Positions 7,877-17,147 of a DNA stretch of 64,000 nucleotides are shown piece after piece. Position 1 is the stretch's first letter. Every line of letters begins with the position of its first letter. The stretch comes from Streptomyces griseus (GTDB taxonomy: Bacteria; Actinomycetota; Actinomycetes; Nanopelagicales; Nanopelagicaceae), in contig CAMBDL010000001.1 of NCBI GenBank assembly GCA_945865365.1, forward strand, positions 62,001 through 126,000, written 5' to 3'. The position numbers and the translations under genes are program-made. The notes under the pieces are model-generated. The model was not told where the DNA came from. It saw only the letters and a program-made list of their open reading frames with translations, and did not search any database.

Positions 7877-9298
7877 GTGGGGATATTTGAACTAGAGCTC
7901 AATGGTCCAAATCTGATTCAAGAATCTGAACGAGGTGGCTCTGCGAAGTCACTCTTTTGGCCCTGGGCTGGAGCCAATGTTTCATTACTCGCGCTCTCAT
8001 ATGGAGCCTTCTTTCTAGGTTTTGGTATTTCATTTAAGCAGGCCACATGGGCGGCAATCATTGGAACAACACTCTCCTTTTTATTAGTGGGATTTAGCTC
8101 TTTAGCTGGAAAGAAATCAAATGCTCCAACGATGATTTTGTCGCGCGCTGTTTTTGGAGTAAAAGGAAATATCCTTCCAGGAACATTGTCCTATCTCATT
8201 TTTGTTGGGTGGGAAACTGTTCTGGTCTCACTTGCAACTCTGGCAACGGGAACGGTATTTACTCGCATCGGTAATATCGATAATAACCTCGCACTTGTCC
8301 TTGGTTTTGTCTTAGCGGTTTCATTAACCATCTTTGGTGGGGTTCTCGGATTTTCTACAATTATGAAGATCCAAAAATGGTTAACACTGACGACCATCAT
8401 GATGACTGCTCTCTATATTGGGCTAACAATTTCTAACGTCAACTGGTCGAGCATCATGGCAATCAAAGATGGATCAAACCAGGCCTTTATCGGTGCGTTG
8501 ATCTTTGGAATCACCGGCATTGGACTGGGATGGGTAAATGCCGCGGCAGATTATTCGAGGTATTTACCACGTTCAGTTTCAAGCAAAGCCGTTGTTGGTT
8601 GGACTGTATTGGGTGCTTCAATAGTTCCGATAATTCTTGTTATTTACGGTTCAGCGTTGGCTGGCAGCAGCAAAGAGTTAAGCGATGCAATTGCGATGGA
8701 TCCCATTGGAGCCCTTACTGCGCTTCTGCCAACGTGGTTCTTAATTCCATTTGCAATGATTGCAGTTTTAGGACTGGTTGGTGGGGCGATATTAGACTTG
8801 TACTCCTCTGGTTTAACCCTTGTTTCTATCGGTCTACCGGTAAAGCGTCATGTCGCAGCTGCCATTGATGCCTGCATTATGTTGGCTGGAACTATCTATA
8901 TCGTGTGGTTTGCCGATAATTTCTTCTTTCCCTTTCAAGGATTTTTAATTACTTTAGGCGTTCCCGTTGCAACCTGGTCGGCAATCTTTGTTGCCGACGT
9001 TGTGATGCGTAAGAAGCCTTATTCCGAAAGTGATCTCTTTGACAATCGGGGGATTTATGGCAGCGTGAACAAAAAATCCATCGCACTGATGATGATTGGA
9101 ACCATAATCGGGTGGGGTTTTGTCACTAACACTTTTGCTTCTTGGCTTTCGTGGCAAGGTTATTTCCTGGGGATGATAGGTGGAAAAAGTGGAGCTTGGG
9201 CATACTCAAACATCGGTGTAATTTTTGCTCTGCTAATTGGATTTTTTGGACACGTACTGTTAGCAAGAAAAACTATTGCGCAGCAGGAGTCCGTCTGA
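7877..9298 (+). CDS. NCS1-family cytosine/purine permease
   Basis: A 473-residue membrane protein with about 12 helices. The N-terminal half shows the NCS1 pattern: [23 protein letters not shown], then a [21 protein letters not shown] block and [12 protein letters not shown]1 proteins (CodB, PucI and others) import nucleobases, allantoin or related compounds with H+ or Na+. GTG start with GAGG about 10 bases upstream. It overlaps the convergent NhaA gene by 26 bases. With the NCS2 permease at 1618 it gives two salvage-type importers in 10 kb. Substrate not resolved. Confidence 0.9.
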   Translation: MGIFELELNGPNLIQESERGGSAKSLFWPWAGANVSLLALSYGAFFLGFGISFKQATWAAIIGTTLSFLLVGFSSLAGKKSNAPTMILSRAVFGVKGNILPGTLSYLIFVGWETVLVSLATLATGTVFTRIGNIDNNLALVLGFVLAVSLTIFGGVLGFSTIMKIQKWLTLTTIMMTALYIGLTISNVNWSSIMAIKDGSNQAFIGALIFGITGIGLGWVNAAADYSRYLPRSVSSKAVVGWTVLGASIVPIILVIYGSALAGSSKELSDAIAMDPIGALTALLPTWFLIPFAMIAVLGLVGGAILDLYSSGLTLVSIGLPVKRHVAAAIDACIMLAGTIYIVWFADNFFFPFQGFLITLGVPVATWSAIFVADVVMRKKPYSESDLFDNRGIYGSVNKKSIALMMIGTIIGWGFVTNTFASWLSWQGYFLGMIGGKSGAWAYSNIGVIFALLIGFFGHVLLARKTIAQQESV

Positions 9299-10070
9299 GC
9301 CATATGTAGCCCGAAATACCCGAGAGCAGTGCTGAGATAAACAGACCTAATCTGACTTGATTAAGTTCAACGGTGGTCGCTGCAGCTATATCTGCAATCA
9401 CAAGCGCAACTGTCATTCCCATTCCAGCAAGTGTTGCTACACCAAAAATCTCTTTACTAGTAATATTGGTCTTTCCTCCTAGTTTCACGCAGAGTGCAGC
9501 AAATACCGTGATTCCAATAATCTTTCCGATAGATCGTGCAACCACTATTGATACCGTTGTTGAAGAACTAAAGCTTGAGAAATCAATATGTATTGGGATA
9601 TTCACGGCGATAATCACCGGAACGATGAAATAGGTAGAAACTGGCGTGAGAATCTTTATAACTTTGTTTAACTGGTGTTTACGCAATGGGACAATAAAAC
9701 CAATAGTTGCAGCAACGAGTGTAGATAGAGCTTTAACTGGCTCTAAATCATCGCCGTAGAAGAGCCCCATCACAATAAGGGAAAAAAGATCATCGGCTAT
9801 AGCCAAAGTCAGTAGGAAAATTCTTACCTGTGGATCCACGCGCTTCCCAAGTAGAGTCAAAACACCTAGTGCTAGAGCGATGTCGGTCGGCATGGCGCTT
9901 GCCCACACATGGGAACCAGGATTAAGGGATATATACAACAGTGCAGGTGCGATCATTCCGCCTAAAGCTGCGACGACTGGAACCACGATCGTACGAACAT
10001 CTTTAAGACTCGCCTTAATCTCTAAACCGACTAAGAAAAAGAAGATTGCCACCAAGAGATCCAGGAACAT
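9273..10070 (-). CDS. nhaA: Shortened NhaA-type Na+/H+ antiporter
   Basis: At 265 residues it is about 120 shorter than E. coli NhaA. It begins directly in the helix [10 protein letters not shown] that normally follows about 65 residues, and a stop codon lies immediately upstream of the ATG, so the N-terminal helix is absent. A second gap of about 45 residues follows the LFYGDDLEP region. Nevertheless the residues needed for ion exchange are kept: D63 ([10 protein letters not shown]), D93-D94 (IADDL) and K182 (IGKIIG). The open frame is intact, so it is either a reduced working antiporter or an early relic. Convergent overlap with the NCS1 gene. Confidence 0.78.
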   Translation of the reverse strand: MFLDLLVAIFFFLVGLEIKASLKDVRTIVVPVVAALGGMIAPALLYISLNPGSHVWASAMPTDIALALGVLTLLGKRVDPQVRIFLLTLAIADDLFSLIVMGLFYGDDLEPVKALSTLVAATIGFIVPLRKHQLNKVIKILTPVSTYFIVPVIIAVNIPIHIDFSSFSSSTTVSIVVARSIGKIIGITVFAALCVKLGGKTNITSKEIFGVATLAGMGMTVALVIADIAAATTVELNQVRLGLFISALLSGISGYIWLRRTPAAQ

Positions 10071-10097
10071 AGGTTAAATATAATGGTTTAGAAAGCA

Positions 10098-10125
10098 CAA
10101 AGCCCGCCATTTCTGACGGGCTTTG
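10098..10125 (-). terminator. Hairpin downstream of glnA
   Basis: CAAAGCCCG (10098-10106) pairs with CGGGCTTTG (10117-10125), forming a 9-bp stem. It lies between the end of glnA and the start of nhaA, both on the minus strand. The T-rich tail is weak (TGCTTTCT), so termination may be partial. Confidence 0.75.
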
Positions 10126-10138
10126 TTGAATGCAGTTT

Positions 10139-11569
10139 TTAGATATCGAAATACAGCTCGAACTCAGCTGGATGTGGACGCAAGCGAACATAATCAACCT
10201 CTTGCTTGCGCTTGAAATCAATCCATGTCTCAATTAAATCCTTAGTAAAGACGCCACCCTTGAGCAAGAACTCATGGTCGCGCTCTAGGTTGTTGAGAAC
10301 CTCATCAAGTGAACCCGGAACCTGTGCGATAGCCGCGGCCTCATCGCCAGTTAGTTCGTAGAGATCTTTATCAACTGGGGCAGGTGGTTCAATCTTATTG
10401 ATGATTCCATCTAGGCCTGCCATCAACATCGCCGCGAAGGCTAGATATGGATTCGATGATGGATCTGGGCAACGGAACTCAATGCGCTTGGCCTTTGGAT
10501 TAGATCCGGTAATTGGGATACGGATACAGGCCGAACGGTTACGAGCTGAGTAAACAAGGTTTACTGGTGCTTCATAACCAGGAACTAAGCGACGGTATGA
10601 GTTAACAGTTGGGTTAGTAAATGCGAGTAGAGATGGTGCATGCTTGAGAAGTCCACCGATGTAGTGGCGGGCCATCTCTGACAGGTCGCCATATCCATCA
10701 CCGAAGAACAATGGCTCGCCATTTTTCCAGAGTGATTGGTGCACGTGCATACCTGAGCCATTATCTCCAAAGAGTGGCTTTGGCATAAATGTTGCCGTCT
10801 TGCCACCCTGCCAAGCAGTGTTTCGAACAACATACTTGAACTTCATGATGTCATCACCTGCATGCAAAATATCGGTGAAGCGATAGTTGATCTCCATTTG
10901 ACCTGCAGTTCCAACTTCGTGGTGTGAGCGTTCAACAAGTAAACCGACCTTGCCTAACTGCATAACCATTTCATCGCGAAGATCGGCGAATTGATCAGTT
11001 GGTGATACTGGGAAATATCCGCCCTTTACACGTGTGCGGTAACCGCGGTTTGGAGTTCCATCGGCATCTTCTTTAATTCCTGTATTCCAAGCACCCTCGT
11101 ATGAATCAATCTCATGATAAGCAGTGTTGATATCGGTCTTAAAGCGAACGCGATCAAAGACATAGAACTCAGCCTCTGGTGCAAAGAATGCAGTATCAGC
11201 GATTCCCTGTGCGCGCATGAAGTCAACGGCCTTAGCAACAACCCCTCGTGGATCGCGGCTATATGGCGAGTTATCACTTGGGTTATGCACTGAGAAGAGA
11301 ATGATGAGTGTTTTTTCTTTGCGATATGGATCAAGGTATGACGACTCTGGAACTGGCAGTAGCTTCATATCTGATTCGTGAATTGACTGGAACCCACGGA
11401 TAGATGAGCCATCAAACATTAAGCCATCAGTAAATACGGCTTCATCGAATGATTCGACTGGAACATTAAAGTGGTGCTGAATGCCTGGAAGATCAGTAAA
11501 TCGAACATCGACTAACTTGATGTCTTCCTTTTTAATGTAGGCAAAGATTTCTGCTGAATTCTTAAACAT
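10139..11569 (-). CDS. glnA: Glutamine synthetase, type I
   Basis: A 476-residue GSI. It joins ammonia to glutamate with ATP in the cytoplasm and works as a dodecamer. Visible are the N-terminal beta-grasp ([14 protein letters not shown]), the [12 protein letters not shown] active-site strand, the [10 protein letters not shown] metal/His region, the NRSACIRIP loop and the adenylylation tyrosine at about Y404 ([11 protein letters not shown]), indicating the GlnE-regulated alpha or beta subtype. The start ATG follows GGGAGAAG. A dyad in the upstream region may be a regulatory site. The order glnA, RDD, DUF4191, lipA, lipB matches M. tuberculosis. Confidence 0.97.
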   Translation of the reverse strand: MFKNSAEIFAYIKKEDIKLVDVRFTDLPGIQHHFNVPVESFDEAVFTDGLMFDGSSIRGFQSIHESDMKLLPVPESSYLDPYRKEKTLIILFSVHNPSDNSPYSRDPRGVVAKAVDFMRAQGIADTAFFAPEAEFYVFDRVRFKTDINTAYHEIDSYEGAWNTGIKEDADGTPNRGYRTRVKGGYFPVSPTDQFADLRDEMVMQLGKVGLLVERSHHEVGTAGQMEINYRFTDILHAGDDIMKFKYVVRNTAWQGGKTATFMPKPLFGDNGSGMHVHQSLWKNGEPLFFGDGYGDLSEMARHYIGGLLKHAPSLLAFTNPTVNSYRRLVPGYEAPVNLVYSARNRSACIRIPITGSNPKAKRIEFRCPDPSSNPYLAFAAMLMAGLDGIINKIEPPAPVDKDLYELTGDEAAAIAQVPGSLDEVLNNLERDHEFLLKGGVFTKDLIETWIDFKRKQEVDYVRLRPHPAEFELYFDI

Positions 11570-11588
11570 GCTTCTCCCAATTCACATG

Positions 11589-11609
11589 TGATACAAAGAT
11601 CGTGTATCA
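11589..11609. promoter_or_regulatory. Dyad-symmetric operator candidate upstream of glnA
   Basis: TGATACA (11589-11595) and TGTATCA (11603-11609) form a perfect 7-7-7 inverted repeat 20-40 bases upstream of the glnA start codon. The symmetric arms suit binding of a dimeric regulator. It does not have the spaced direct-repeat look of an actinobacterial GlnR site, so the protein is unknown. Confidence 0.5.
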
Positions 11610-11717
11610 GTGCAGATGTCTCATCATTGAGAGCCCCTGCTTGGTCGTAAGAATAAGGTTTAGTGGCCTAAATGGCATAACCGCCCTGTTACATCCATGT
11701 TAATAATTCAAAGGCGT

Positions 11718-11729
11718 TAGGCTACGGGT
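11718..11729 (+). promoter_or_regulatory. Leaderless-type -10 box before RDD gene
   Basis: TAGGCT at 11718-11723, six bases, then ATG at 11730. The same hexamer and spacing recur before thrS and lipB. Confidence 0.6.
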
Positions 11730-12092
11730 ATGAGCGAACGGGTGAGTTTAGGGCGACGTTTGGCGGCAATAACCCTAGATTGGTTAGCCAGCTACGCCGT
11801 TATTGCCGCCTTATCAGGTGGAATTGGTCAGATGAGTCCTGATCGCTCGCCCAGCATCTTGGCTCTGTTCTACGTCGAGGTTCTCGTGCTCACGATGCTA
11901 CAAGGCGCCTCATTGGGTCAAAAAGTTTTTGGAATGAAAGTAATCCGATTTAATGATGGGGGAGCGCTGAGTCCGCTGCAGGTTCTCATTCGAACCAGCT
12001 TGCTGGTCTTAGTCGTGACAGCTGTTACATATGATGATGATGGCCGAGGAATCCACGAACGCGCTAGTGGTTCGATTTTGAAACGGGCTTAG
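11730..12092 (+). CDS. RDD-family membrane protein
   Basis: A 120-residue protein with the RDD pattern: the paired Arg (GRRLAAITLDWL) near the start, then hydrophobic segments around residues 20-34, 42-60 and 82-100, and the GQKVFGMKVIR motif between helices. The family is widespread and mostly uncharacterised; some members have been linked to ion transport. Located next to glnA and DUF4191 as in other actinobacteria. It overlaps the DUF4191 stop by four bases (TTAG). Function unknown beyond membrane location. Confidence 0.85.
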   Translation: MSERVSLGRRLAAITLDWLASYAVIAALSGGIGQMSPDRSPSILALFYVEVLVLTMLQGASLGQKVFGMKVIRFNDGGALSPLQVLIRTSLLVLVVTAVTYDDDGRGIHERASGSILKRA

Positions 12093-12763
12093 CGAACCTT
12101 TGGTGCACGTGTTGGCATAGGGCCCTTAGGAATCGGCATCGATAATCCACCCACTGCTTTTAATCGAACACGCACTTCACGCATTTGATGCGCAGTTAAC
12201 TTCTTAGGCATCTTCTGTAAGTGCTTTTGAAGTTTACGAAGTGGAACTTGGCCTTTTTCATCGCCAACAATCACTACGGCGATGGGTACACCGGGAGTAA
12301 AACGTTCGGTTTTCTTACGCTCATCGATGAGCAATTGATTTACTCCGTTAGAGCCTTCGCCGGTAAGAACAATACCTGCACGACCAACACTGCGATGGAC
12401 CATATCCTGATTACGAGTAACGGCAACGGCTGGTGTAGTTGTCCACCCTTTACGAATAGCCATCAGCACACTTGCACCTGCACCTATTTGACCTTCAATA
12501 GATGAATACGCAGCAGTTCCGGCTTGGCGAGTAAAGAAAAACAGTGTCGTTAAGACAGAGACCGGTAGGAAGATAAAGCCAAAGTAATAAGGGTGATCTA
12601 CTCTTGCGCCAATAACTATACCGATTATCCATGTGGCGAGAAAAATGCCGATTAAGGCAAAGGGGATCCACGGTTTAGCGGTTTTCGTAACACTATAAGC
12701 ATCTCGAAAGGTTTGAAAGCGTGGGCTCTTGATTTTTTTTTCTTTAGCTTTTCTTTTGAACAT
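12089..12763 (-). CDS. DUF4191 family membrane protein
   Basis: A 224-residue actinobacterial protein. A basic N terminus (FKRKAKEKKIKSPRFQTFRDAY) precedes two membrane helices (about residues 34-53 and 60-76), then a soluble part with DMVHRSVGRAGIVLTGEGSNGVNQLL and a C-terminal basic region. This matches DUF4191, whose gene usually sits beside lipA. No enzymatic motif is recognised. Gene order and four-base spacing to the acyltransferase suggest co-transcription with lipA/lipB. A role near lipoate or envelope metabolism is only a guess from neighbourhood. Confidence 0.85.
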   Translation of the reverse strand: MFKRKAKEKKIKSPRFQTFRDAYSVTKTAKPWIPFALIGIFLATWIIGIVIGARVDHPYYFGFIFLPVSVLTTLFFFTRQAGTAAYSSIEGQIGAGASVLMAIRKGWTTTPAVAVTRNQDMVHRSVGRAGIVLTGEGSNGVNQLLIDERKKTERFTPGVPIAVVIVGDEKGQVPLRKLQKHLQKMPKKLTAHQMREVRVRLKAVGGLSMPIPKGPMPTRAPKVR

Positions 12764-12767
12764 GGGC

Positions 12768-13466
12768 TCAGTTTAGTGGGGCAGGTGCAGTTCCACCAAG
12801 ACGGGTAGGAGCCCAACGTTGGCCAACGTGGCTATGGGGGTATTTATCTTGAACCTCATGAAGCATGGCGAGCAAAACCTCACGCAAGTGGCTTTCAGCC
12901 AGTTCAACATCATCGCCACGCTGGTAGTTAATCGGTTGGCCAAAGCTAACACTGACAGGAAAATTTTTGCGCTTGAGATTTCTTTTGACACCTTTAGTCC
13001 AAACTCGCTGGCTTCCCCAAATTACTGTTGGGACAATAGGAACGCCAGCACCCATAGCGAGTCGAACTGCGCCTGATTTAAGCTCCTTTATTTCAAAACT
13101 TGTTGAGATTGTTCCTTCTGGAAATATTCCGATGATCTCTCCAGATTTTAATGCGCGCAGCGCTGCAACAAATGAGGCCGATCCATTGCTGCGATCGACA
13201 TTAATATGATGCATTCCCCGCATAAGTGGGCCTGCAATTTTGTTGTCAAAAATCTCTTTCTTAGCCATGAATCGTACATAGCGACCTGCTGGAAGTGCGG
13301 CCGTACCAGTGATTGCAAAATCAAAATAACTCACATGATTGATTGCAAGTATTGCGCCACCTTTTCGTGGAATGTTTTCTTCACCTTGAAAATTAAAACG
13401 TAACCCTAAGTATTTCCATAAACTCTTGACCGTGAAAATAACCGGGGGATATACAAGATCAGCCAT
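12768..13466 (-). CDS. Lysophospholipid acyltransferase (PlsC family)
   Basis: A 232-residue protein with the acyltransferase motifs in order: INHVSYFDF (NHX4D catalytic motif, about residues 42-50), GxxxVDR-type IN VDRSNG block, FPEGTIS (about 115-121) and [11 protein letters not shown]. These enzymes transfer an acyl chain from acyl-CoA or acyl-ACP to lysophospholipid. It overlaps the end of lipA by eight bases and lies between lipA and DUF4191, an insertion relative to the M. tuberculosis order. 1-acylglycerol-3-phosphate is the most probable acceptor, but this is not certain. Confidence 0.9.
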   Translation of the reverse strand: MADLVYPPVIFTVKSLWKYLGLRFNFQGEENIPRKGGAILAINHVSYFDFAITGTAALPAGRYVRFMAKKEIFDNKIAGPLMRGMHHINVDRSNGSASFVAALRALKSGEIIGIFPEGTISTSFEIKELKSGAVRLAMGAGVPIVPTVIWGSQRVWTKGVKRNLKRKNFPVSVSFGQPINYQRGDDVELAESHLREVLLAMLHEVQDKYPHSHVGQRWAPTRLGGTAPAPLN

Positions 13467-14391
13467 GATTTGCTCTAGCCGCCATCGCCTGCTTATAGAG
13501 GCGACCTGCTCGATAACTTGAGCGAACTAGAGGACCACTCATTACACCTAAGAAGCCGGCCTCTGTTGCTTCAGCCGCTAATTCAACGAACTCTTCAGGT
13601 TTGACCCAACGCACAACTGGATGATGTCGATTAGTTGGACGTAAATACTGCGTGATTGTAATGAGATCGCATCCTGCGCTGTGTAAATCGATTAGGGCTT
13701 GTGAGACTTCTTCTCGGGTTTCACCAAGCCCAAGAATCAAATTTGATTTAGTAATCAGACCAAAGTCGCGGGCCATTGAAATAACACGTAGAGATTTTTC
13801 ATAAGTAAACGCTGGACGGATCTCTTTAAATATGCGAGGGACGGTCTCAAGATTATGTGCAAAAACCTCAGGCTTAGTCTCAAATATTTGATTGAGAAGC
13901 TCCGATTTTGCATGGAAATCAGGGGCTAACATTTCCACGCCACAACCAGGGTTTAACTCATGAACTTGTCGGATCGTCTCTGCATATAACCAGGCGCCCT
14001 CATCGAGTAGATCATCACGAGTAACGCCGGTGATGGTTGCATAGGCCAAGCCCATAGTCTTTACTGATTGGGCGACCTTGAGTGGCTCTGTACGATCTAG
14101 GGGATCTGGCTTGCCCGTATCAATATTGCAAAAATCGCAGCGTCTGGTGCATTTGTCTCCGCCAATAAGAAATGTTGCCTCTTTATCTTCCCAACACTCA
14201 AAGATATTTGGACAGGCAGCTTCTTGGCAGACGGTGTGTAAGCCTTCGCTACTTACTAATGATCGAAGCCGTGTGTACTCGGGGCCCATGTTTGCACGAG
14301 TCTTAATCCATTCGGGTTTTCGCTCAATGGGTGTTAGCGCATTGCGAGCTTCGATGCGAATCATTTTGCGACCTTCTGGCTCGATACTCAT
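13459..14391 (-). CDS. lipA: Lipoyl synthase
   Basis: A 310-residue radical-SAM enzyme that inserts two sulfurs into octanoyl groups bound to E2 or GcvH. Both clusters are visible: the auxiliary cluster cysteines C55, C60, C66 ([12 protein letters not shown]) and the radical-SAM cluster C81, C85, C88 (CTRRCDFC). The C-terminal RSSYRAG serine that ligates the auxiliary cluster is also present. Start overlaps the lipB stop (ATGA type), so translation is coupled with lipB. Its substrates' enzymes, E2, Lpd and GcvT, are encoded within 10 kb. Confidence 0.97.
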   Translation of the reverse strand: MSIEPEGRKMIRIEARNALTPIERKPEWIKTRANMGPEYTRLRSLVSSEGLHTVCQEAACPNIFECWEDKEATFLIGGDKCTRRCDFCNIDTGKPDPLDRTEPLKVAQSVKTMGLAYATITGVTRDDLLDEGAWLYAETIRQVHELNPGCGVEMLAPDFHAKSELLNQIFETKPEVFAHNLETVPRIFKEIRPAFTYEKSLRVISMARDFGLITKSNLILGLGETREEVSQALIDLHSAGCDLITITQYLRPTNRHHPVVRWVKPEEFVELAAEATEAGFLGVMSGPLVRSSYRAGRLYKQAMAARANHG

Positions 14392-15044
14392 GCGCTCACC
14401 TTCTTTAATGATTCAAAGATGTGTCTTTCAATGATTGGAGCAACTTCATTGACGGTAATATCTCGTCCCAACTCTTGCTGCATTGATGTGACATCGGCAT
14501 CGGAGATTCCGCAGGGAATAATCTCTTTGAAAGCAGCTAAGTCCGGGCATACATTGAGGGCGAATCCATGCATTGTTACACCTTGTGCAACTCTGATGCC
14601 TATAGCAGCGATTTTTCGTTCACCTTTGTCATCGCGAATCCACACCCCAGAACGTCCAGAGATACACAACGCTGATAATCCAAAATCTGCACATACGTGT
14701 ATAAGACCTGCCTCTAGCTCGCGGACAAAGCCAACCAATTCATGTGGCTTTGCAAGGCGAACAATGGGGTAGCCGACAATCTGCCCTGGCCCATGCCATG
14801 TAATTTTTCCGCCGCGGTCAACATCGATAACAGGGGTTCCATCTTTAGGCTTTTCTTCTGGCTGCGTACGTCGGCCAGCGGTATAAACCGATGGGTGTTC
14901 TAAAAGTAGGAGAGTGTTCGGCCGAATATTTTGGGCTACTTCACTATGAATTTTGCGTTGAATATCCCACGCCTTGGCATAATCGATAAGGCCGTGACGT
15001 GACAGCGCAATAGCCGACGCATAAGGGGCATCTATAACGGGCAC
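14388..15044 (-). CDS. lipB: Octanoyltransferase
   Basis: A 218-residue LipB that moves octanoyl from ACP to lipoyl domains. Seen are [10 protein letters not shown] (about residues 71-80), [17 protein letters not shown] and [22 protein letters not shown], with the catalytic Lys (KIAAIG) and Cys (the C of NVCPD) in place. Start is GTG at 15044; TAGGCT lies six bases before it, suggesting a leaderless transcript. The operon runs lipB, lipA, acyltransferase, DUF4191. It is divergent from a FAD oxidoreductase with only 57 bases between the chosen start codons. Confidence 0.96.
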   Translation of the reverse strand: MPVIDAPYASAIALSRHGLIDYAKAWDIQRKIHSEVAQNIRPNTLLLLEHPSVYTAGRRTQPEEKPKDGTPVIDVDRGGKITWHGPGQIVGYPIVRLAKPHELVGFVRELEAGLIHVCADFGLSALCISGRSGVWIRDDKGERKIAAIGIRVAQGVTMHGFALNVCPDLAAFKEIIPCGISDADVTSMQQELGRDITVNEVAPIIERHIFESLKKVSA

Positions 15045-15066
15045 CCCACTAGCCTAAAGGTAGGAT
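15045..15066. promoter_or_regulatory. Back-to-back -10 boxes of lipB and the FAD oxidoreductase
   Basis: On the minus strand TAGGCT (15056-15051) lies six bases before the lipB GTG. On the plus strand TAGGAT (15061-15066) points to the oxidoreductase. The two boxes are only four bases apart, so the promoters should exclude each other physically. Confidence 0.5.
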
Positions 15067-15101
15067 TGCCACCTTACCAATCGAGCGAAAGAACTTGGTC
15101 C

Positions 15102-16265
15102 ATGGCTAAGAGTTGTGATGTTGTTGTTATTGGTGGGGGGCTAGCTGGCCTAAGTGCAACTTTGCATTTACAGAGCCAAGGTGTCGATGTAGTTCTGATT
15201 GAGGCGAGCGACCGAACCGGCGGTCGAGTTGCTAGCGATCACATCGATGGCTTTATATGCGATCGGGGTTTTCAACTTATCAACTCAAAGTATCCATCAC
15301 TAGTTGAACTTGATGTACTAGATGAGCTTGATTTTATCGCTGCACCTAAGGTGATTGAAGTCTCATTAGGAACTCTGCGCCGCGTAATTGGAGATCCACG
15401 TAAAGCGCCATTGTCGGCTTTAGATAAAGCGACAGGAACGATTCCAGAGAAGCTGGCACTACTTCGATTTCTTCTTTTTGCTAAGCCACGGACCTCCTCC
15501 ATCGGAGAGTCATTGCGCGCTTTTGGAACAACTTCTGATCGAGTGTTAAGGCCTTTCTTGACGGGAGTCTTTCTAAGTGATCCAGATTTAGTGGACTTTG
15601 ATTATGGAGTTTCGATTCTTAAATCATTTATCAGTGGTACACCTGGAGTTCCTCGCTTTGGTGTTGGCCAATTACCCGAAGCTCTTTCCAAACGTGTAAA
15701 TAATTTGAATCTACACACACGGGTTGAAAGAATCATTGGACAACAAATAGAGACGACATTAGGTGTTATCAATGCTAAAAAAATAATTGTCGCAACGGAT
15801 CCAACGACTGCTGCGCAGCTTCTTGATTTTACTGAAGTTGTTACCATGGCTGGCTGCATTACGTGGTACCACGCAAGTAGAGATAATCCATCTGGAACCG
15901 GTCGACTATTGATTGATGGACAAAATCGTGGTCCTGTAATGAATAGTGTTGTCATGTCCGATATTTCTATGGACTATTCTCAATCAGAGATGAGTTTAAT
16001 CTCAACAACTACTGGGTTATCTGTCACCGAATCTGATGCAAGACGACATCTATCATTGCTGTGGGGTTGCGATACGCGCGACTGGGAGCTAGTCGCTAAG
16101 TATGAGATTGCCTCAGCGTTACCGATCCACTCACCAGGAAAAAACCTAACGCAGCCTATGAAGATCAGTGAGAATGTTTATATCGCTGGCGACCACCGAA
16201 GTGTGCCATCACAGCAAGGCGCACTATTTTCAGGAAAGCTTGCAGCTCAACTACTCTTGAACTAA
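15102..16265 (+). CDS. FAD-dependent oxidoreductase (phytoene desaturase/amine oxidase type)
   Basis: About 387 residues. N-terminal FAD-binding motif DVVVIGGGLAGLSATLHLQ and E-x-x-D-R-x-GGR (EASDRTGGR), then a substrate domain, and a C-terminal second FAD block (ENVYIAGDHRSVPSQQGALFSG). This is the flavin amine oxidase / phytoene desaturase superfamily. The frame extends to a TTG at 15066, but ATG 15102 puts the dinucleotide motif at the usual distance from the N terminus. No carotenoid genes are in the window, so the substrate is open. It overlaps the TIGR01777 gene by 15 bases. Confidence 0.88.
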   Translation: MAKSCDVVVIGGGLAGLSATLHLQSQGVDVVLIEASDRTGGRVASDHIDGFICDRGFQLINSKYPSLVELDVLDELDFIAAPKVIEVSLGTLRRVIGDPRKAPLSALDKATGTIPEKLALLRFLLFAKPRTSSIGESLRAFGTTSDRVLRPFLTGVFLSDPDLVDFDYGVSILKSFISGTPGVPRFGVGQLPEALSKRVNNLNLHTRVERIIGQQIETTLGVINAKKIIVATDPTTAAQLLDFTEVVTMAGCITWYHASRDNPSGTGRLLIDGQNRGPVMNSVVMSDISMDYSQSEMSLISTTTGLSVTESDARRHLSLLWGCDTRDWELVAKYEIASALPIHSPGKNLTQPMKISENVYIAGDHRSVPSQQGALFSGKLAAQLLLN

Positions 16266-17141
16266 TGCAACGAGGGCTTCAGTAATATGAGGGTAGTCGA
16301 AAGTAAATCCAGCCTCCTGAAGGTTCTGCGGAAGAACTCGTTTTGAACCTAAAACTTCAGAGGAGAAGCCACCTAATGCAATCTTTAGCGCAAGTGCTGG
16401 AGCTGGAAAAACCGCTGGGCGGTGCATAGCGCGAGCCAATGCTGCTGTGAACTCTTGATTGGTAACGGGGTTAGGCGAAGTGAGATTGACTGGACCTGAG
16501 ATTTTTTCTACAAGTGCAAAATCTATGGCACGAACAACATCATGAAGAGTGATCCATGACCACCATTGCTTACCGTTTCCAAGCTTTCCACCAAAACCTA
16601 AACGAAATAAAGGCAACATTTTCCCAAGGGCTCCACCAGTTGGATCAAGTACTAATCCGGTCCGCAGCTTTATGGTTCGAACATCGCCAGCTAAATCGGC
16701 TGCGGCCTCCCATTCGCGGCAGATTGTGGCCAAGAAATCATCACCCACACGGTCACTTTCAATGACTGCACGGTTTCCACTGTCTCCGTACCAGCCAATA
16801 GCACTTGCGGATATAAAAACATCAGGTTTTACTGCGGCCACAGCATGAGCGATTGCAGTGGTTCCCAATAACCGTGAGTTGAGAATCTCGCTTTTGTACT
16901 TCTTGGTCCATCGCTTATCTCCGACACCAGCACCGGCTAAATGAATAACCGCATCAACGCCTTCGAGTGCAGATAGATCAACGAAACCAGTTTGTGGATC
17001 CCATGTAACTTCATCGGCAGCGATTGGTGCACGCCGTACTAGTCTTTGAACAGTATGGCCTTCACTCTTTAAATGACCTACAAGAGCCGAGCCGATAAGC
17101 CCTGAAGAGCCAGTGATAGCAATTCGCTGAGGAACTCTCAT
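16251..17141 (-). CDS. TIGR01777-family NAD-dependent epimerase-like protein
   Basis: A 296-residue extended SDR. It has the ITGSSGLIGSALVGHL nucleotide motif, the VIHLAGAGVGDKRWT strand and the SASAIGWYGDSG block, and a C-terminal DUF1731-like end (FSSEVLGSKRVLPQNLQEAGFTFDYP). This is the YfcH/SulA-like group; its reaction is not established. It keeps its actinobacterial position between the E2 gene and lipB. It starts 6 bases after the E2 stop, so it probably belongs to the lpd-E2 operon. Confidence 0.93.
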   Translation of the reverse strand: MRVPQRIAITGSSGLIGSALVGHLKSEGHTVQRLVRRAPIAADEVTWDPQTGFVDLSALEGVDAVIHLAGAGVGDKRWTKKYKSEILNSRLLGTTAIAHAVAAVKPDVFISASAIGWYGDSGNRAVIESDRVGDDFLATICREWEAAADLAGDVRTIKLRTGLVLDPTGGALGKMLPLFRLGFGGKLGNGKQWWSWITLHDVVRAIDFALVEKISGPVNLTSPNPVTNQEFTAALARAMHRPAVFPAPALALKIALGGFSSEVLGSKRVLPQNLQEAGFTFDYPHITEALVALVQE

Positions 17142-17147
17142 CGCGGC

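Noticed and set aside
9273-10070. nhaA called as a pseudogene
   Set aside because: The frame is intact and key residues are kept, so I left it as a CDS and reported the shortening as a finding.
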